Of a stretch of 64,000 nt of DNA, positions 25,447-33,620 are shown piece by piece. Made by a program: the position numbers and the translations under genes. Origin of the DNA: Hymenobacter sp. UV11. Its GTDB lineage: Bacteria; Bacteroidota; Bacteroidia; Cytophagales; Hymenobacteraceae. The stretch spans positions 62,001 through 126,000 of the forward strand of contig NZ_SRII01000011.1 in assembly GCF_004684095.1 (NCBI RefSeq), written 5' to 3'. The notes beneath the pieces were generated by a model. It saw only the letters and a list, made by a program, of their open reading frames with translations. It made no database searches and was not told where the DNA came from. Numbering within the stretch: position 1 is the stretch's first letter; each line of letters opens with the position of its first letter.

Positions 25447-26121
25447 TTACGCCTGCGTCGCACTAAGCAGGCTTTCTACCCAGGCCTTGAAGCGAGGACA
25501 TTTTTCTAGCAGCCGGTCCATGCCGATTAGCTCGGCGACATCCACAGCATCGGCCCCTTTGCGATACGCCTGCCGGTGCGCCCGGTATATAGCCGCTAGC
25601 CGCTTTGATGGGGCCAACTCGGGCCGCGAATTGATTTCCTCGGGGGCCGAGTACGCGTCGATTACGGCCGCCACATCCGCCAGGATACCGGGCGCGTGCA
25701 AGGCATGTCCCGCTGCATCAGCAAACAAGAGCGCTTCAAACTCGTGGACCTGCACGTAGGGCACGAAATACCGGTAAGGCCTGATGGCCTGCACCGCATC
25801 AAACAGCGCCTGCTCCAAGCAGTTGGCCTGCTGGCTGGCCGTAGCCAACGCACTGCAGGCCGCGAATGCCGCCTGCTTGCGCGGAAAGCGAAAAAAGTCG
25901 AGCAGCGACGTGATAACCGGCTCGCCCCGCTGGTACAGCACAGGCTCAATCGTGTTCAGAAAGTGCTGCGTGTTGCTGTGGCCGTGCCCGCCCCCACTCA
26001 CAAAGACCAGAATGGCTTGGATGTGGCCCGTAAGCCCCCGAGCGTACAAATAGGGCACCAGCAGCCGCTTCACGAATTCTTCTTCCGTTTCCCCCTCCAC
26101 AATGATGTACAGGTCCCTCAT
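25447..26121 (-). CDS. DUF4276 (TOPRIM-like) protein
   Basis: A 224-residue protein that begins MRDLYIIVEGETEEEFVKRL, the TOPRIM-like opening of DUF4276 with its conserved Glu. FVSGGGHGHSN and later YVQVHEFEALLFAD follow, also typical of the family. Such proteins pair with SMC-like ATPases in OLD-, PARIS- or AbiL-type anti-phage modules. The start overlaps the ATPase stop by 4 bp. It probably acts as a nuclease or primase-like partner. Confidence 0.8.
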   Translation of the reverse strand: MRDLYIIVEGETEEEFVKRLLVPYLYARGLTGHIQAILVFVSGGGHGHSNTQHFLNTIEPVLYQRGEPVITSLLDFFRFPRKQAAFAACSALATASQQANCLEQALFDAVQAIRPYRYFVPYVQVHEFEALLFADAAGHALHAPGILADVAAVIDAYSAPEEINSRPELAPSKRLAAIYRAHRQAYRKGADAVDVAELIGMDRLLEKCPRFKAWVESLLSATQA

Positions 26122-27251
26122 GGTCGCCCGCCCACTACGTTCTTTTGCCAGAGCTCTCCCAAGCTATACTTCTCCAGCCAACGGGCAAGCTCGGCTTTAT
26201 TCAGCCGGCGAAAAACGGACTGCCGGGGCGGGGCGGGTCCCCCTTCCCGCTGGGCAAGCGGTAGTAGCCTTTCCTGCTCCACCACCACTACGTCTTCCGG
26301 CTCAAAGTAATTGAGCAGCTCTACTGATTGGGTGGAGATGATAATTTGACTATGGGCCCCTACCTTCTGCAGCAGCGCAGCCAGCTTACCAATGGCAGAC
26401 GGATGCAAGCCCAGCTCTGGCTCATCAATCAGGATAGTAGGCGGTGGATTGGGCTGTAGCAGCAGCGTGGCCAGCGCCATGAAGCGCAACGTGCCATCGG
26501 AAAGCTGCGCCGCAAAAAAGTTTTGTTCGCTGTCATCAACGGACTTCCACACCAGTTGAATGAAATCCGGGTTGTTGGGGGACGGATGCAGGTTAAAGCC
26601 CTGAAAAAAGGGGGCCACGGAATGCACTGCTTTCTCAATCTGCCGGAAGCTATTGGCGTGCTGATTCTGCAGAAAGAACAGAAAAGCCGCGAGGTTGCGG
26701 CCATCCTCGTAAAGCCGCTCCACGTCTTCTATGCGACTTGGGCCTTTGATAAGCGCCTTGGGGCCAGTATCGTGAAAGTGGTAAATCTTGAAGCTTTGTA
26801 AGAAGCGCTTCAAATGAGCTGCCCGGTGGCTGTGGTTGTTTTTGATACTACTCTCGCGGCCCGCCTGCGTCCAGTAATTGATGTGCCACTTATCGTAGCC
26901 CTTGTCCTGGTCGCCAATGCCATTAAACGAATCCCATTCTTCTTCCAGTACGGCCTCGGAGGTAGCATCGGAAGTAAGTTGAAACGCATACGCGTTGGTA
27001 TTATTAAAATCAACCAACCCGGAAAGCCGCTCGGTGTGCTTGGCACCAAAAAAGAGTAGGGCGTTCATGTAGCCATTGTCGGCCACGTACTTTTTGAGCC
27101 GCTGCTCATAAAGTTGGTTCAGCAGCTTGAAGAAAGAAATGAAGTTGCTTTTGCCTACTCCATTGGGACCGATAAGGATGTTAAGCGGCCGCAAAGACAA
27201 GTCCAACTCACGAATGGACTTAAATCCCCTAATCTGGATGCGCTCAATCAT
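26118..27251 (-). CDS. RecF/SMC-like AAA ATPase paired with DUF4276
   Basis: A 377-residue ATPase starting MIERIQIRGFKSIRELDLSL. Walker A GPNGVGKSNF is near residue 33, signature LSDGTLRFMALATLL, Walker B ILIDEPELGLHPSAIG, then IISTQSVELLNYF. It is the sensor or motor half of a two-gene module with the DUF4276 protein, with which it overlaps by 4 bp. It differs from the PtuA-type ATPases here in lacking the DEIDLHLHPKW Walker B and the HNH partner. Confidence 0.85.
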   Translation of the reverse strand: MIERIQIRGFKSIRELDLSLRPLNILIGPNGVGKSNFISFFKLLNQLYEQRLKKYVADNGYMNALLFFGAKHTERLSGLVDFNNTNAYAFQLTSDATSEAVLEEEWDSFNGIGDQDKGYDKWHINYWTQAGRESSIKNNHSHRAAHLKRFLQSFKIYHFHDTGPKALIKGPSRIEDVERLYEDGRNLAAFLFFLQNQHANSFRQIEKAVHSVAPFFQGFNLHPSPNNPDFIQLVWKSVDDSEQNFFAAQLSDGTLRFMALATLLLQPNPPPTILIDEPELGLHPSAIGKLAALLQKVGAHSQIIISTQSVELLNYFEPEDVVVVEQERLLPLAQREGGPAPPRQSVFRRLNKAELARWLEKYSLGELWQKNVVGGRP

Positions 27252-27416
27252 GCTGCAAATTACGAAAAAGCCTTTGGCTCCTACTTAAAACCAGAATGCG
27301 CCGGGAACTACTTCGCAACCAGCCTACTTGACGCAGCACTTTTGCAAGGCAAATATCTACACCTGCCTCCTGATTGAACCAAGCTACCTTAGCGAAAAAG
27401 CAGGTGATAACAACAG

Positions 27417-27722
27417 CTAGCCCTCAAGTTGAGCTACTTGTTGTTCCAGGTCCGCAATCGTAGCCTGCGTCCGGGCAATGGCTTCCAGGCGAGTCTGCTA
27501 ATTATATAACTCACTGGCTTTTACAAACGTCAACGTACCCCGGACATCTTCTGAGCAGCTTAGCCGCTGACGCTTGCCTTTCACGCCCACCTCAGCTTTA
27601 GTGGGCTTAGCAGGCTTTGACGCGAGCGTTAGCTTCGTCTTTAGGATAGGTGGGCAGTGGGTTGTCGAAAGATGAGGTAGTCTAAGATTGGGGACAGCGA
27701 AAGACGTGTGCTTCTTGGCCAT
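27417..27722 (-). pseudogene. Small coiled-coil protein interrupted by TAG
   Basis: From ATG 27722 the frame reads MAKKHTSFAVPNLRLPHLST and, later, SKPAKPTKAEVGVKGKRQRL and TLTFVKASELYN. It then has TAG (27498-27500) and continues QTRLEAIARTQATIADLEQQ, ending VAQLEG at a second TAG. The part after the amber codon is a clear coiled coil in the same frame, so the codon probably replaced a sense codon such as Trp or Gln. Function unknown. Confidence 0.45.
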
Positions 27723-27737
27723 GAGCACAGAAAACAA

Positions 27738-27943
27738 TAGAAAGATGCCGGATTATAAGCGCAGTCTCGCTCAGCCAGATTCTTACAACAAGTAGCTGCT
27801 TGACGATGCCCAAATTGCCTGACTCATCTAGTGGCAAAGGGTACGACTGAGGACTGTCAAAGTAGTTTTCTCCATTATCATTATAAGTGAGGCGTGTACT
27901 TAGCTTTTCTGAGCGCTAAGTAAGACTAAGCGCTAGCCTTGCG
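27738..27943. other. Intergenic, no gene seen
   Basis: About 200 bases upstream of the toxin-antitoxin promoter with no coding-like frame. Confidence 0.4.
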
Positions 27944-27951
27944 TAATTTTG
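27944..27951 (+). promoter_or_regulatory. -7 promoter element of the AbiEii-type pair
   Basis: TAATTTTG fits TAnnTTTG. It is followed at once by a long inverted repeat (27953-27985), so repression at this promoter is likely. Confidence 0.6.
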
Positions 27952-27952
27952 C

Positions 27953-27985
27953 AATCCGCAATCCGTGGATTATGGATTGCGGATT
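27953..27985 (+). promoter_or_regulatory. Inverted repeat operator of the toxin-antitoxin operon
   Basis: AATCCGCAATCC and GGATTGCGGATT form perfect 12-bp arms around a 9-base centre. The repeat lies between the -7 element and the first ATG, 8 bp before the start. A dimeric DNA-binding antitoxin could bind here and repress the operon. Confidence 0.65.
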
Positions 27986-27992
27986 ATAAAAT

Positions 27993-28538
27993 ATGCGCAA
28001 GTTTAATGGACTACGCCCACAAGACATCGTGCTGCTATTAAAGGTGCTAGCTAACTGGCCGCAACAACGGTGGCAAGGAAAAGACTTGGCCTATGCACTA
28101 GAGCTTAGTACGTCTGAGATTTCCGACTCCTTAGCTCGGTGTCGGTTCAGCCGTTTGTTGGCCGCCGACCCACAGCGCTTAGATGTGCATCGTCAAGGGT
28201 TACTTGAACTACTTCTGTATGGCCTGCCTTATATATTTGCCGTACATCCAGGTCCGCTCGCTCGGGGTATGGTCACGGGAGCGAGTGCTCCTCCTCTCAG
28301 TCAAACTTTCGGGGTCGAGCCCGCTTACGTGTGGCCCACTGCCGAGGGAGAAATGTGGGGGGCCGCTATCGACCCGCTGTACGCTGGGGTACCTGCCGCC
28401 GCCCGGCGCGACGTACGGTTGCACGATTTACTGGCTTTAGTAGACGCGCTACGCTTAGGTCGCCCACGTGAACGAATCGCCGCGAGTAAGTTATTGACTG
28501 AATACATTCATTCTCCTACTGTCCGCCATGCCCACTGA
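27993..28538 (+). CDS. Antitoxin-like HTH protein paired with AbiEii-type toxin
   Basis: A 181-residue protein that begins MRKFNGLRPQDIVLLLKVLA. LAYALELSTSEISDSLARCR is a winged-helix recognition segment, then LLYGLPYIFAVHPGPLARGM and ERIAASKLLTEYI. This conserved type usually precedes an AbiEii-like nucleotidyltransferase gene. Its end overlaps that gene by 11 bp. It probably binds the inverted repeat directly upstream and represses its own operon. The antitoxin role is inferred from the arrangement. Confidence 0.7.
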   Translation: MRKFNGLRPQDIVLLLKVLANWPQQRWQGKDLAYALELSTSEISDSLARCRFSRLLAADPQRLDVHRQGLLELLLYGLPYIFAVHPGPLARGMVTGASAPPLSQTFGVEPAYVWPTAEGEMWGAAIDPLYAGVPAAARRDVRLHDLLALVDALRLGRPRERIAASKLLTEYIHSPTVRHAH

Positions 28539-29229
28539 GTCACGTAACCTGCCTCGCCTGATGGCAGTAGCGCATGCTTTGGGGCCGTTGCGCGACCAAG
28601 TAGTATTCGTTGGGGGCGCAACAGTTAATCTGTATAGCACCGCTACCGGTCCTACCCCCGAGCCGCGCACGACGGACGATGTGGATTGTATTGTAGAAGT
28701 TGCCCCACTGAGCGCTTTCCACCGCTTAGAAGAAGAACTACGGCTACTAGGGTTTACAAATGATACGGAGGCTAAGTTTATTGGCCGTTGGAAGGCTCCC
28801 AATGGGCTCACCGTAGACATTATCCCTACTCAACCAATTCTGGGGTTTAGTAATGAGTGGTATCCAGCTGGCTTTGTCCACGCAGTGCCTTATAGGCTAC
28901 CGGATGCCACAACCATTCGTATTCTTAGCTCACCCTATTTCCTAGCCACAAAGCTCGTAGCCTTGCGCAACCGAGGCTGGCAAGACTTATGGATAAGTCA
29001 AGACTTAGAGGACATCGTCCATGTGGTGGATAATCGTCCGGCCCTGATGCAAGAAGTAGCTGATGCAGAGCTATCTGTGCGCACTTACATTAGCCAACAA
29101 CTGACCGAATTATTTGGCCGCCCCGAATTGCTGGACGTAGTGGAAGGAGTACTACCACCAGGTTCAGGCTATGAGCGCAAATATGAAGTGGGACGCCGAC
29201 TTCGGCAACTGATTAATAGTTCGATTTGA
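28528..29229 (+). CDS. Nucleotidyltransferase toxin, AbiEii/AbiGii type
   Basis: A 233-residue nucleotidyltransferase with GGATVNLYSTATG and then TTDDVDCIVEV, the G(G/S) and DxD core of AbiEii/MenT-like enzymes. ILSSPYFLATKLVALRNRG and DLEDIVHVVDNR follow and are conserved in the family. Members transfer nucleotides, for example to tRNA ends, and stop growth during phage infection. Translation is coupled to the upstream antitoxin-like gene (11-bp overlap). Confidence 0.8.
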   Translation: MPTESRNLPRLMAVAHALGPLRDQVVFVGGATVNLYSTATGPTPEPRTTDDVDCIVEVAPLSAFHRLEEELRLLGFTNDTEAKFIGRWKAPNGLTVDIIPTQPILGFSNEWYPAGFVHAVPYRLPDATTIRILSSPYFLATKLVALRNRGWQDLWISQDLEDIVHVVDNRPALMQEVADAELSVRTYISQQLTELFGRPELLDVVEGVLPPGSGYERKYEVGRRLRQLINSSI

Positions 29230-29333
29230 ATACGCGATGGCTGTAATCTATTCGGACTGGAAACCCATCATCTTTTTAACCTGCTTCCACTCGGTGACAA
29301 TTTATGCCCAAGTACATCAAATGCTAGTGGAAC

Positions 29334-29501
29334 TTATTCAATACCAAGCCGACGAGCTTCATCCCTAATAAGGAGACGTACTAAAGCAGAGAAGCCCAAT
29401 CCACGCTCTTTAGCTACCTTCTCAGCAAGCTGTTTTTCTTCCGCAGTGACTTCTAATCCCACTTGCTTCTTGCCAGTGCGCGCTGTCTTCTCTTTTTTCA
29501 T
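29334..29501 (-). CDS. Small ribbon-helix-helix-like protein
   Basis: I chose the ATG at 29501, giving 55 residues: MKKEKTARTGKKQVGLEVTA, then KVAKERGLGFSALVRLLIRD. A strand followed by two helices fits a CopG/Arc-type DNA-binding fold. A near-consensus -7 element (TATCTTTA) lies about 10 bp upstream on the minus strand, so the start region and promoter nearly coincide. It may be a plasmid regulator or an orphan antitoxin. Confidence 0.6.
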   Translation of the reverse strand: MKKEKTARTGKKQVGLEVTAEEKQLAEKVAKERGLGFSALVRLLIRDEARRLGIE

Positions 29502-29590
29502 GGGGTAAAGATAAAATCCTTCCCTAACCAGTATCAATAACTTTTGGGTATTTTGGTGTAAAAAAGCTTTTTATATCAAAAAAGTATTGA

Positions 29591-29764
29591 TACTTTTGCA
29601 GTACTCGGAAAGAGTGCCCACACTTCGTAGCATGCGAAAGAGGCCAGCCGCTGGTAACGACTGGCCTCCGATATAGCACCTGTATCAGCAGGCACTACGG
29701 GTTGGGTTATTGCAAACCCTTCACACTCCAAAATTACATGAAAAATCATGTAAACGGGCAGGTC
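29591..29764 (+). promoter_or_regulatory. Promoter and structured leader
   Basis: TACTTTTG at 29591-29598 fits the -7 consensus. The following 160 bases can form GAGGCCAG/CTGGCCTC (around 29640-29670) and TACATG/CATGTA hairpins before the ATG at 29765. The first hairpin resembles the terminator of the RNA candidate at 8005 (both contain CCAGCC then ACGACTGGC). It is either a 5' leader or a separate small RNA. Confidence 0.4.
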
Positions 29765-30187
29765 ATGGCTAGTGCCGAACCTCCCACCTCCCTAGGCGAG
29801 CTGCGCCAGCACGTCCTGTTGCCCCTCATCGGCAACCCCCTCTTCAGCGAAGCGGAGCAACTGCGAGCCAATCACTTCGTCCACGAAAGTGAGGACATTG
29901 CCCGCCTCACCCGCTGGGGCGCGAACGTGCTAGCCGAAATCGCCCGTCGCCGAGCCGAAGCTGCCGGCCAGCGCCGCCACCACACCCTATGCGCCACGTT
30001 GCGCCGGTTGCGCCCCACTAGTTTCCGGGGCCATCGCCCGCGTAAGCGTGAGCCCAGGTTGACCTGGGTACCCGGCGCCTTCTTCCCCGACTGCGCTGAC
30101 CGCTGGGCCGGCACCTTCGACCGCTGGGCCACAGCGCTCTTTCAACCGACCCACACTATCCCCTACGCGCAATTGCTGCGCCGCTAG
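29765..30187 (+). CDS. Hypothetical protein, 140 aa
   Basis: I preferred the ATG at 29765 (MASAEPPTSLGELRQHVLLP); two earlier ATGs lie in the structured leader. The protein is helical and Arg-rich (RRLRPTSFRGHRPRKREPRL), possibly nucleic-acid-binding. It ends 5 bp before the next gene, so they are probably co-transcribed. Family not recognised. Confidence 0.5.
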   Translation: MASAEPPTSLGELRQHVLLPLIGNPLFSEAEQLRANHFVHESEDIARLTRWGANVLAEIARRRAEAAGQRRHHTLCATLRRLRPTSFRGHRPRKREPRLTWVPGAFFPDCADRWAGTFDRWATALFQPTHTIPYAQLLRR

Positions 30188-30192
30188 CCGCT

Positions 30193-30501
30193 ATGTGGTA
30201 CCGTAAGCAACTGCGCCTGATTCGCCGCGCCCGCCGCGCGGCCCGCGCCCAGCAGCACTGGCTGCTCGTCCTGGAACTGGATGGCCTGACCGCCGTCACC
30301 CTGCATACCCACGCCCGGCAACTCACGATTCCCGTCGAGCGGGCAGAGGCTGGCCAACTCGTTGACACTCTGCGGGAGGCGCTACGCGACCGCCGCCGCG
30401 CTTGGAAGCAAGAGGCTCGCCAGCTCCGCCAGGACTGGCAGGAAAGCCAACGCCTGCGAGCGCACGAGCGGCCAACCCCACCCAGTCCCGCCGCCCAGTA
30501 A
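30193..30501 (+). CDS. Small basic protein, paralogue of 33621 gene
   Basis: A 102-residue protein: MWYRKQLRLIRRARRAARAQ, then LLVLELDGLTAVTLHTHARQ and LVDTLREALRDRRRAWKQEA. It is clearly paralogous to the product at 33621-33992 (about 60 percent identical by eye over 85 residues). It has an Arg-rich N-terminal helix, a beta-strand pair and a C-terminal charged helix. Unknown function; probably binds nucleic acid or a partner protein. It belongs to a module repeated in this region. Confidence 0.6.
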   Translation: MWYRKQLRLIRRARRAARAQQHWLLVLELDGLTAVTLHTHARQLTIPVERAEAGQLVDTLREALRDRRRAWKQEARQLRQDWQESQRLRAHERPTPPSPAAQ

Positions 30502-30604
30502 GCTTCCTGCCTGCGGCCGGCAAGCTTCCCCGTCTCGGCTGGCCCGAGGCGAGCTGGCCCGGCGTGCCCCTGCCATTCTTCATCTCTATGATATTACTCT
30601 GCTA

Positions 30605-31123
30605 ATGAGCAGCTTTTCTATGTCTTTCTTAGTTCCTCCTACTTCTAACCCAGCGCCCAGGCACCTGCCCTATGCCCAAGCCTCAGTAATCCAGCGGGAG
30701 CAGCTACTGGCGTTTGTGCGTCAGCGCCTGCGCTACCATTTCCCTACTCTTTCCCCCGCCGCCTGGATGCGGGCGCTTTTCGAGTTTCAGCCCACGCTCG
30801 TGCTCACCGGTCTGGATACGGTCACGCTGGAAGCTACCGAGTTGAGGCAATTAGTGCAGCACGTGGCTAGTTCGCCCGAGTTGCCCCTGCTGGACCCTCC
30901 TATCTATGGGCTACCCACCCTTGAATTGGCCCAGCGCTGGCTCCGTGGTCAGGAATTGCGGGCCGCTGTGCTAGCCGAGGTAGGAACAAGGGACCAAGGC
31001 CCCCGACTTACTGCCTTATTGAATTATCTGGGCCAGCCTTACCCCCTGGCTGAACAGGTAATACTGGCGTGGCGCTGGGATTTGCCGAGCAGTCCGCCCC
31101 TGCCCGCAGGCTTGCCTAGATAA
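30605..31123 (+). CDS. Hypothetical protein, paralogue of 34307 gene
   Basis: A 172-residue protein, with start chosen at ATG 30605 (MSSFSMSFLVPPTSNPAPRH). It shares the pattern PYAQA, then HFPTLS-x3-W, then SELPLLDPPIYG with the protein at 34307. The two therefore form a paralogous family without a known function. No signal peptide or membrane segment is visible. The gene is followed by a strong hairpin. Confidence 0.6.
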   Translation: MSSFSMSFLVPPTSNPAPRHLPYAQASVIQREQLLAFVRQRLRYHFPTLSPAAWMRALFEFQPTLVLTGLDTVTLEATELRQLVQHVASSPELPLLDPPIYGLPTLELAQRWLRGQELRAAVLAEVGTRDQGPRLTALLNYLGQPYPLAEQVILAWRWDLPSSPPLPAGLPR

Positions 31124-31184
31124 GCAGCTTATCCACCCACAGGACAACCGCCCTAGTTGCCCTGCGGGTGGATTAAGCGCTTAT
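31120..31184 (+). terminator. Long imperfect hairpin after the 30605 gene
   Basis: ATAAGCAGCTTATCCACCC (31120-31138) pairs with GGGTGGATTAAGCGCTTAT (31166-31184), with one shifted base in the middle and a 27-base loop that holds a smaller stem. It begins on the last stop codon and probably ends transcription of the first module. Confidence 0.5.
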
Positions 31185-31243
31185 CTATCCGCCTACCCAG
31201 CTCGGGTTGTTACTTAGGCGACGCAATTGTAAACGCGCTTTTC

Positions 31244-32182
31244 ATGGCGAACATAAAGTTTCTTTATTGGAACACGGCAAACAAAGGCTTCACGCAGGAA
31301 AAAGTCTTGAACGCGCTGTTCCGCACTCGTCAGCCCGCCGATGTGCTCCTGTTAGGCGAGTGCCCCAGTGGATTGACTACCGGCTTTTTAGCCCGCTGGG
31401 GACTGCTGGAATTACTTATTCAGACCAAGAGTGGCCAGTCCTTACAGCAACGCGTGTACTACCAACCGGCTAAGCTAAGCCTGACCCTGGCTGCCCCCGT
31501 GCCAGTGGTCAAGCAAGTGCAAAGCACGGTGCTTGCTACCCAGCCCTTTGGTGATGACTACGAGGAAACCGTCCGGCGGCTGCGCATCCGCATCACCCGG
31601 TTGGTGCAGATGCAGCTAGTAGTGAACGGGCAGGCCTACCTGCTAGCCAGCGTACACTTCCCCAGCAAGCTGGCCCAGGACGAGGTAAGCCAATTGCAGA
31701 TAGCGCACAGCTATAAAGCTAAATTACTTACAACGGCTACTAATCAGGCGGCTACCTACCACAACCGCATCATCGTAGTGGGTGACTTTAATATGAATCC
31801 TTTTGATGCTGGGATGGTAGAGCCCCTGGGTTTTCACGCCCTAGGTAATCGCGAGCAGGCAAACCCCAATACGGAGCGGCACTACGACAAAACACCCATT
31901 TTCTACAATCCTTGTTGGTCGCTGCTGGGTGATTATCATCCCACTCACGTAGACCGGCGCATGGGTGGCAGCTTCTACTACGCTAAAAGCGCCTCGCGAC
32001 GTTTGTTCTGGCACCTCTTTGACCAGGTAATCGTCTCTCGGGAGCTAGCCGGCTCGTTTGTGCCGTCTTCGTTATCTTTAGTGGAAGTACCTACCCTGCG
32101 CCGGGAGATGCTCAGCGGTATCGAGCGCCAGAAAGCGCAGTTCGCCGACCACTTTCCCCTCACGTTTACCTTAATTCTTTAG
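31244..32182 (+). CDS. Endonuclease/exonuclease/phosphatase-like protein
   Basis: The ATG at 31244 gives 312 residues (MANIKFLYWNTANKGFTQEK). It shows the EEP fold signature: an early Asn in FLYWNT, a Glu in LLLGECPSG, then VVGDFNMNPFD, then DQVIVSREL, and a final ADHFPLTF in place of SDHxP. The Mg-binding and catalytic positions are therefore mostly kept. EEP enzymes cut DNA, RNA or phosphoester lipids. It leads a tight three-gene unit (next gene 4 bp away), which hints at a defence or toxin module. Confidence 0.75.
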   Translation: MANIKFLYWNTANKGFTQEKVLNALFRTRQPADVLLLGECPSGLTTGFLARWGLLELLIQTKSGQSLQQRVYYQPAKLSLTLAAPVPVVKQVQSTVLATQPFGDDYEETVRRLRIRITRLVQMQLVVNGQAYLLASVHFPSKLAQDEVSQLQIAHSYKAKLLTTATNQAATYHNRIIVVGDFNMNPFDAGMVEPLGFHALGNREQANPNTERHYDKTPIFYNPCWSLLGDYHPTHVDRRMGGSFYYAKSASRRLFWHLFDQVIVSRELAGSFVPSSLSLVEVPTLRREMLSGIERQKAQFADHFPLTFTLIL

Positions 32183-32186
32183 CGCA

Positions 32187-32570
32187 ATGGCTCTTACTCT
32201 AGACTTACCTACTTCCCGCCAGGCTGAGAGACCCTACCGGGAAATCGAAAACGTGCTAGCCCAACTGCGCACGCAGGTTGAATCCCGCTATAACCAGAAA
32301 ATAGCGGTGCTGCTGCTCACTACAAGTAAATTCGACGCGGATGAATTGCCCATCTCGCATAAGTATGAGGTAAAATTGAGCTTTGTGTATCGCCACTATA
32401 CCGAAACGGTCATGGAGTTGAATTGCCGGGTAGGCCAGGGCTACCCCGTAGAAGTTTGCGCCTATCGGAGAGTAGTTGGACAAGCAACTACTAGAGCGGA
32501 ATTGGAGAAACTGATAGAGCTGGTTTTTTTAGACCAACGCACGCGTAATATCATTTTGCTGAATTACTAG
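32187..32570 (+). CDS. Hypothetical protein, 127 aa, EEP-linked
   Basis: A 127-residue alpha/beta protein: SRQAERPYREIENVLAQLRT, then KYEVKLSFVYRHYTETVMEL and ELEKLIELVFLDQRTRNIIL. It starts 4 bp after the EEP gene and is probably co-translated with it. No known motif. It could be an inhibitor or partner of the EEP enzyme. Confidence 0.55.
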   Translation: MALTLDLPTSRQAERPYREIENVLAQLRTQVESRYNQKIAVLLLTTSKFDADELPISHKYEVKLSFVYRHYTETVMELNCRVGQGYPVEVCAYRRVVGQATTRAELEKLIELVFLDQRTRNIILLNY

Positions 32571-32629
32571 GCTGCGTTCGCTTTAGGCTGGGGTATTTTT
32601 ACCTATCTGTCTCGTTTCGACTGCCAGCA

Positions 32630-33184
32630 ATGTACTATGAAGCGTTTTTAGCGGCTCTGGCCCGCAACCAGCGGCTAGGATTGTCCGACTTTTTGCCTCC
32701 AGCTAAGTCGGCAATGCAGCAGCAATGGTTGACCAGCCAAGCCGTTGAAGAACTACCCTATATTATCCACTACGCGCTTGGTCCGCTCAACGCTGCGCAG
32801 TTAAGCGCGCAGTGTATCGCCTTGCACTACCGCCTGGCACCCGTAGTGAAGCGCTGGCTAAGGTGCGAAGTATATTATACCGTGGGCTGGGTCGATTTTG
32901 AGGCGGGCGGTCACTACTTCTACTGTGATGAGGCTTACTTACAGCAGTTACTAACTAAAGGTACCCCAGACCCCAAAGTCAAGCTCCACGCGTGGCTGAC
33001 ACTGCCCAGTATGGAAATTATCGACATCACCTTCAGTACCACGCTGGCAAAAGGTGATTTCGCGGCTGACCTGTCATTGAACGTTCTAGCTCGCCGGGCA
33101 GATGCGTTAGTTGGCATGGCTTACCGACCAATGCTGCTCGGAGCAGATTTTCTATACCGGGCGGGATTTGTTCAGGCCCATTGA
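32630..33184 (+). CDS. Hypothetical protein, possible papain/transglutaminase-like
   Basis: A 184-residue protein. CIALHYRLAPVVKRWLRCEV holds candidate nucleophile cysteines, and LHAWLTLPSMEIIDITFSTT carries an H-A-W followed by a strand and Asp, as in transglutaminase or lasso-peptide-B-type cysteine proteases. The match is only at motif level. It follows the 127-aa gene by 59 bp on the same strand and ends the three-gene unit. Confidence 0.55.
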   Translation: MYYEAFLAALARNQRLGLSDFLPPAKSAMQQQWLTSQAVEELPYIIHYALGPLNAAQLSAQCIALHYRLAPVVKRWLRCEVYYTVGWVDFEAGGHYFYCDEAYLQQLLTKGTPDPKVKLHAWLTLPSMEIIDITFSTTLAKGDFAADLSLNVLARRADALVGMAYRPMLLGADFLYRAGFVQAH

Positions 33185-33276
33185 ACGAGCCCGGATTCAT
33201 AAGCCTGCTTCAGAAGAGCAATAGCAGCTTGGTGGCAGTTGTGTTGCAACCCCCTAGGCTTACCGGTGTGAGCTAC

Positions 33277-33504
33277 TTAGGTAGCTGCCGTAAAGGTCAC
33301 CAACTCCGCCAGCGAAATCTCCAGCCCCTCGGCCAGGCACACGAGCACGTCCAGCGTGGGTGCCGTCTGGGCGGTCTCCATGCGGTAAATCGTCTTTTTA
33401 GTAATATCGGCCGCATCGGCCAGCGCTTGTTGGCTCCAGCCCCGCGCCTCGCGCAACCGCCGTAGGTGCTGCCCGAACGCCTGAATGCTGGCAGGTTTCT
33501 TCAT
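33277..33504 (-). CDS. XRE-family regulator, copy 1
   Basis: 75 residues, almost entirely a helix-turn-helix: FGQHLRRLREARGWSQQALA, then ADITKKTIYRMETAQTAPTL. It is paralogous to the regulators at 33943 and 35460. It is divergent from the small basic protein gene at 33621, with 116 bp between starts, and probably controls both. Confidence 0.85.
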   Translation of the reverse strand: MKKPASIQAFGQHLRRLREARGWSQQALADAADITKKTIYRMETAQTAPTLDVLVCLAEGLEISLAELVTFTAAT

Positions 33505-33620
33505 CTCCGCAAGCTCCGGCCAAGCAGCGCAGATTTTGTGGACATATGTTTCCCCTTTTGCAAGAAAGTGCGTAAGTTTGTGTTGCTGCTACTGCTTTAG
33601 CCTGGCAGCTCGTCACCCTT

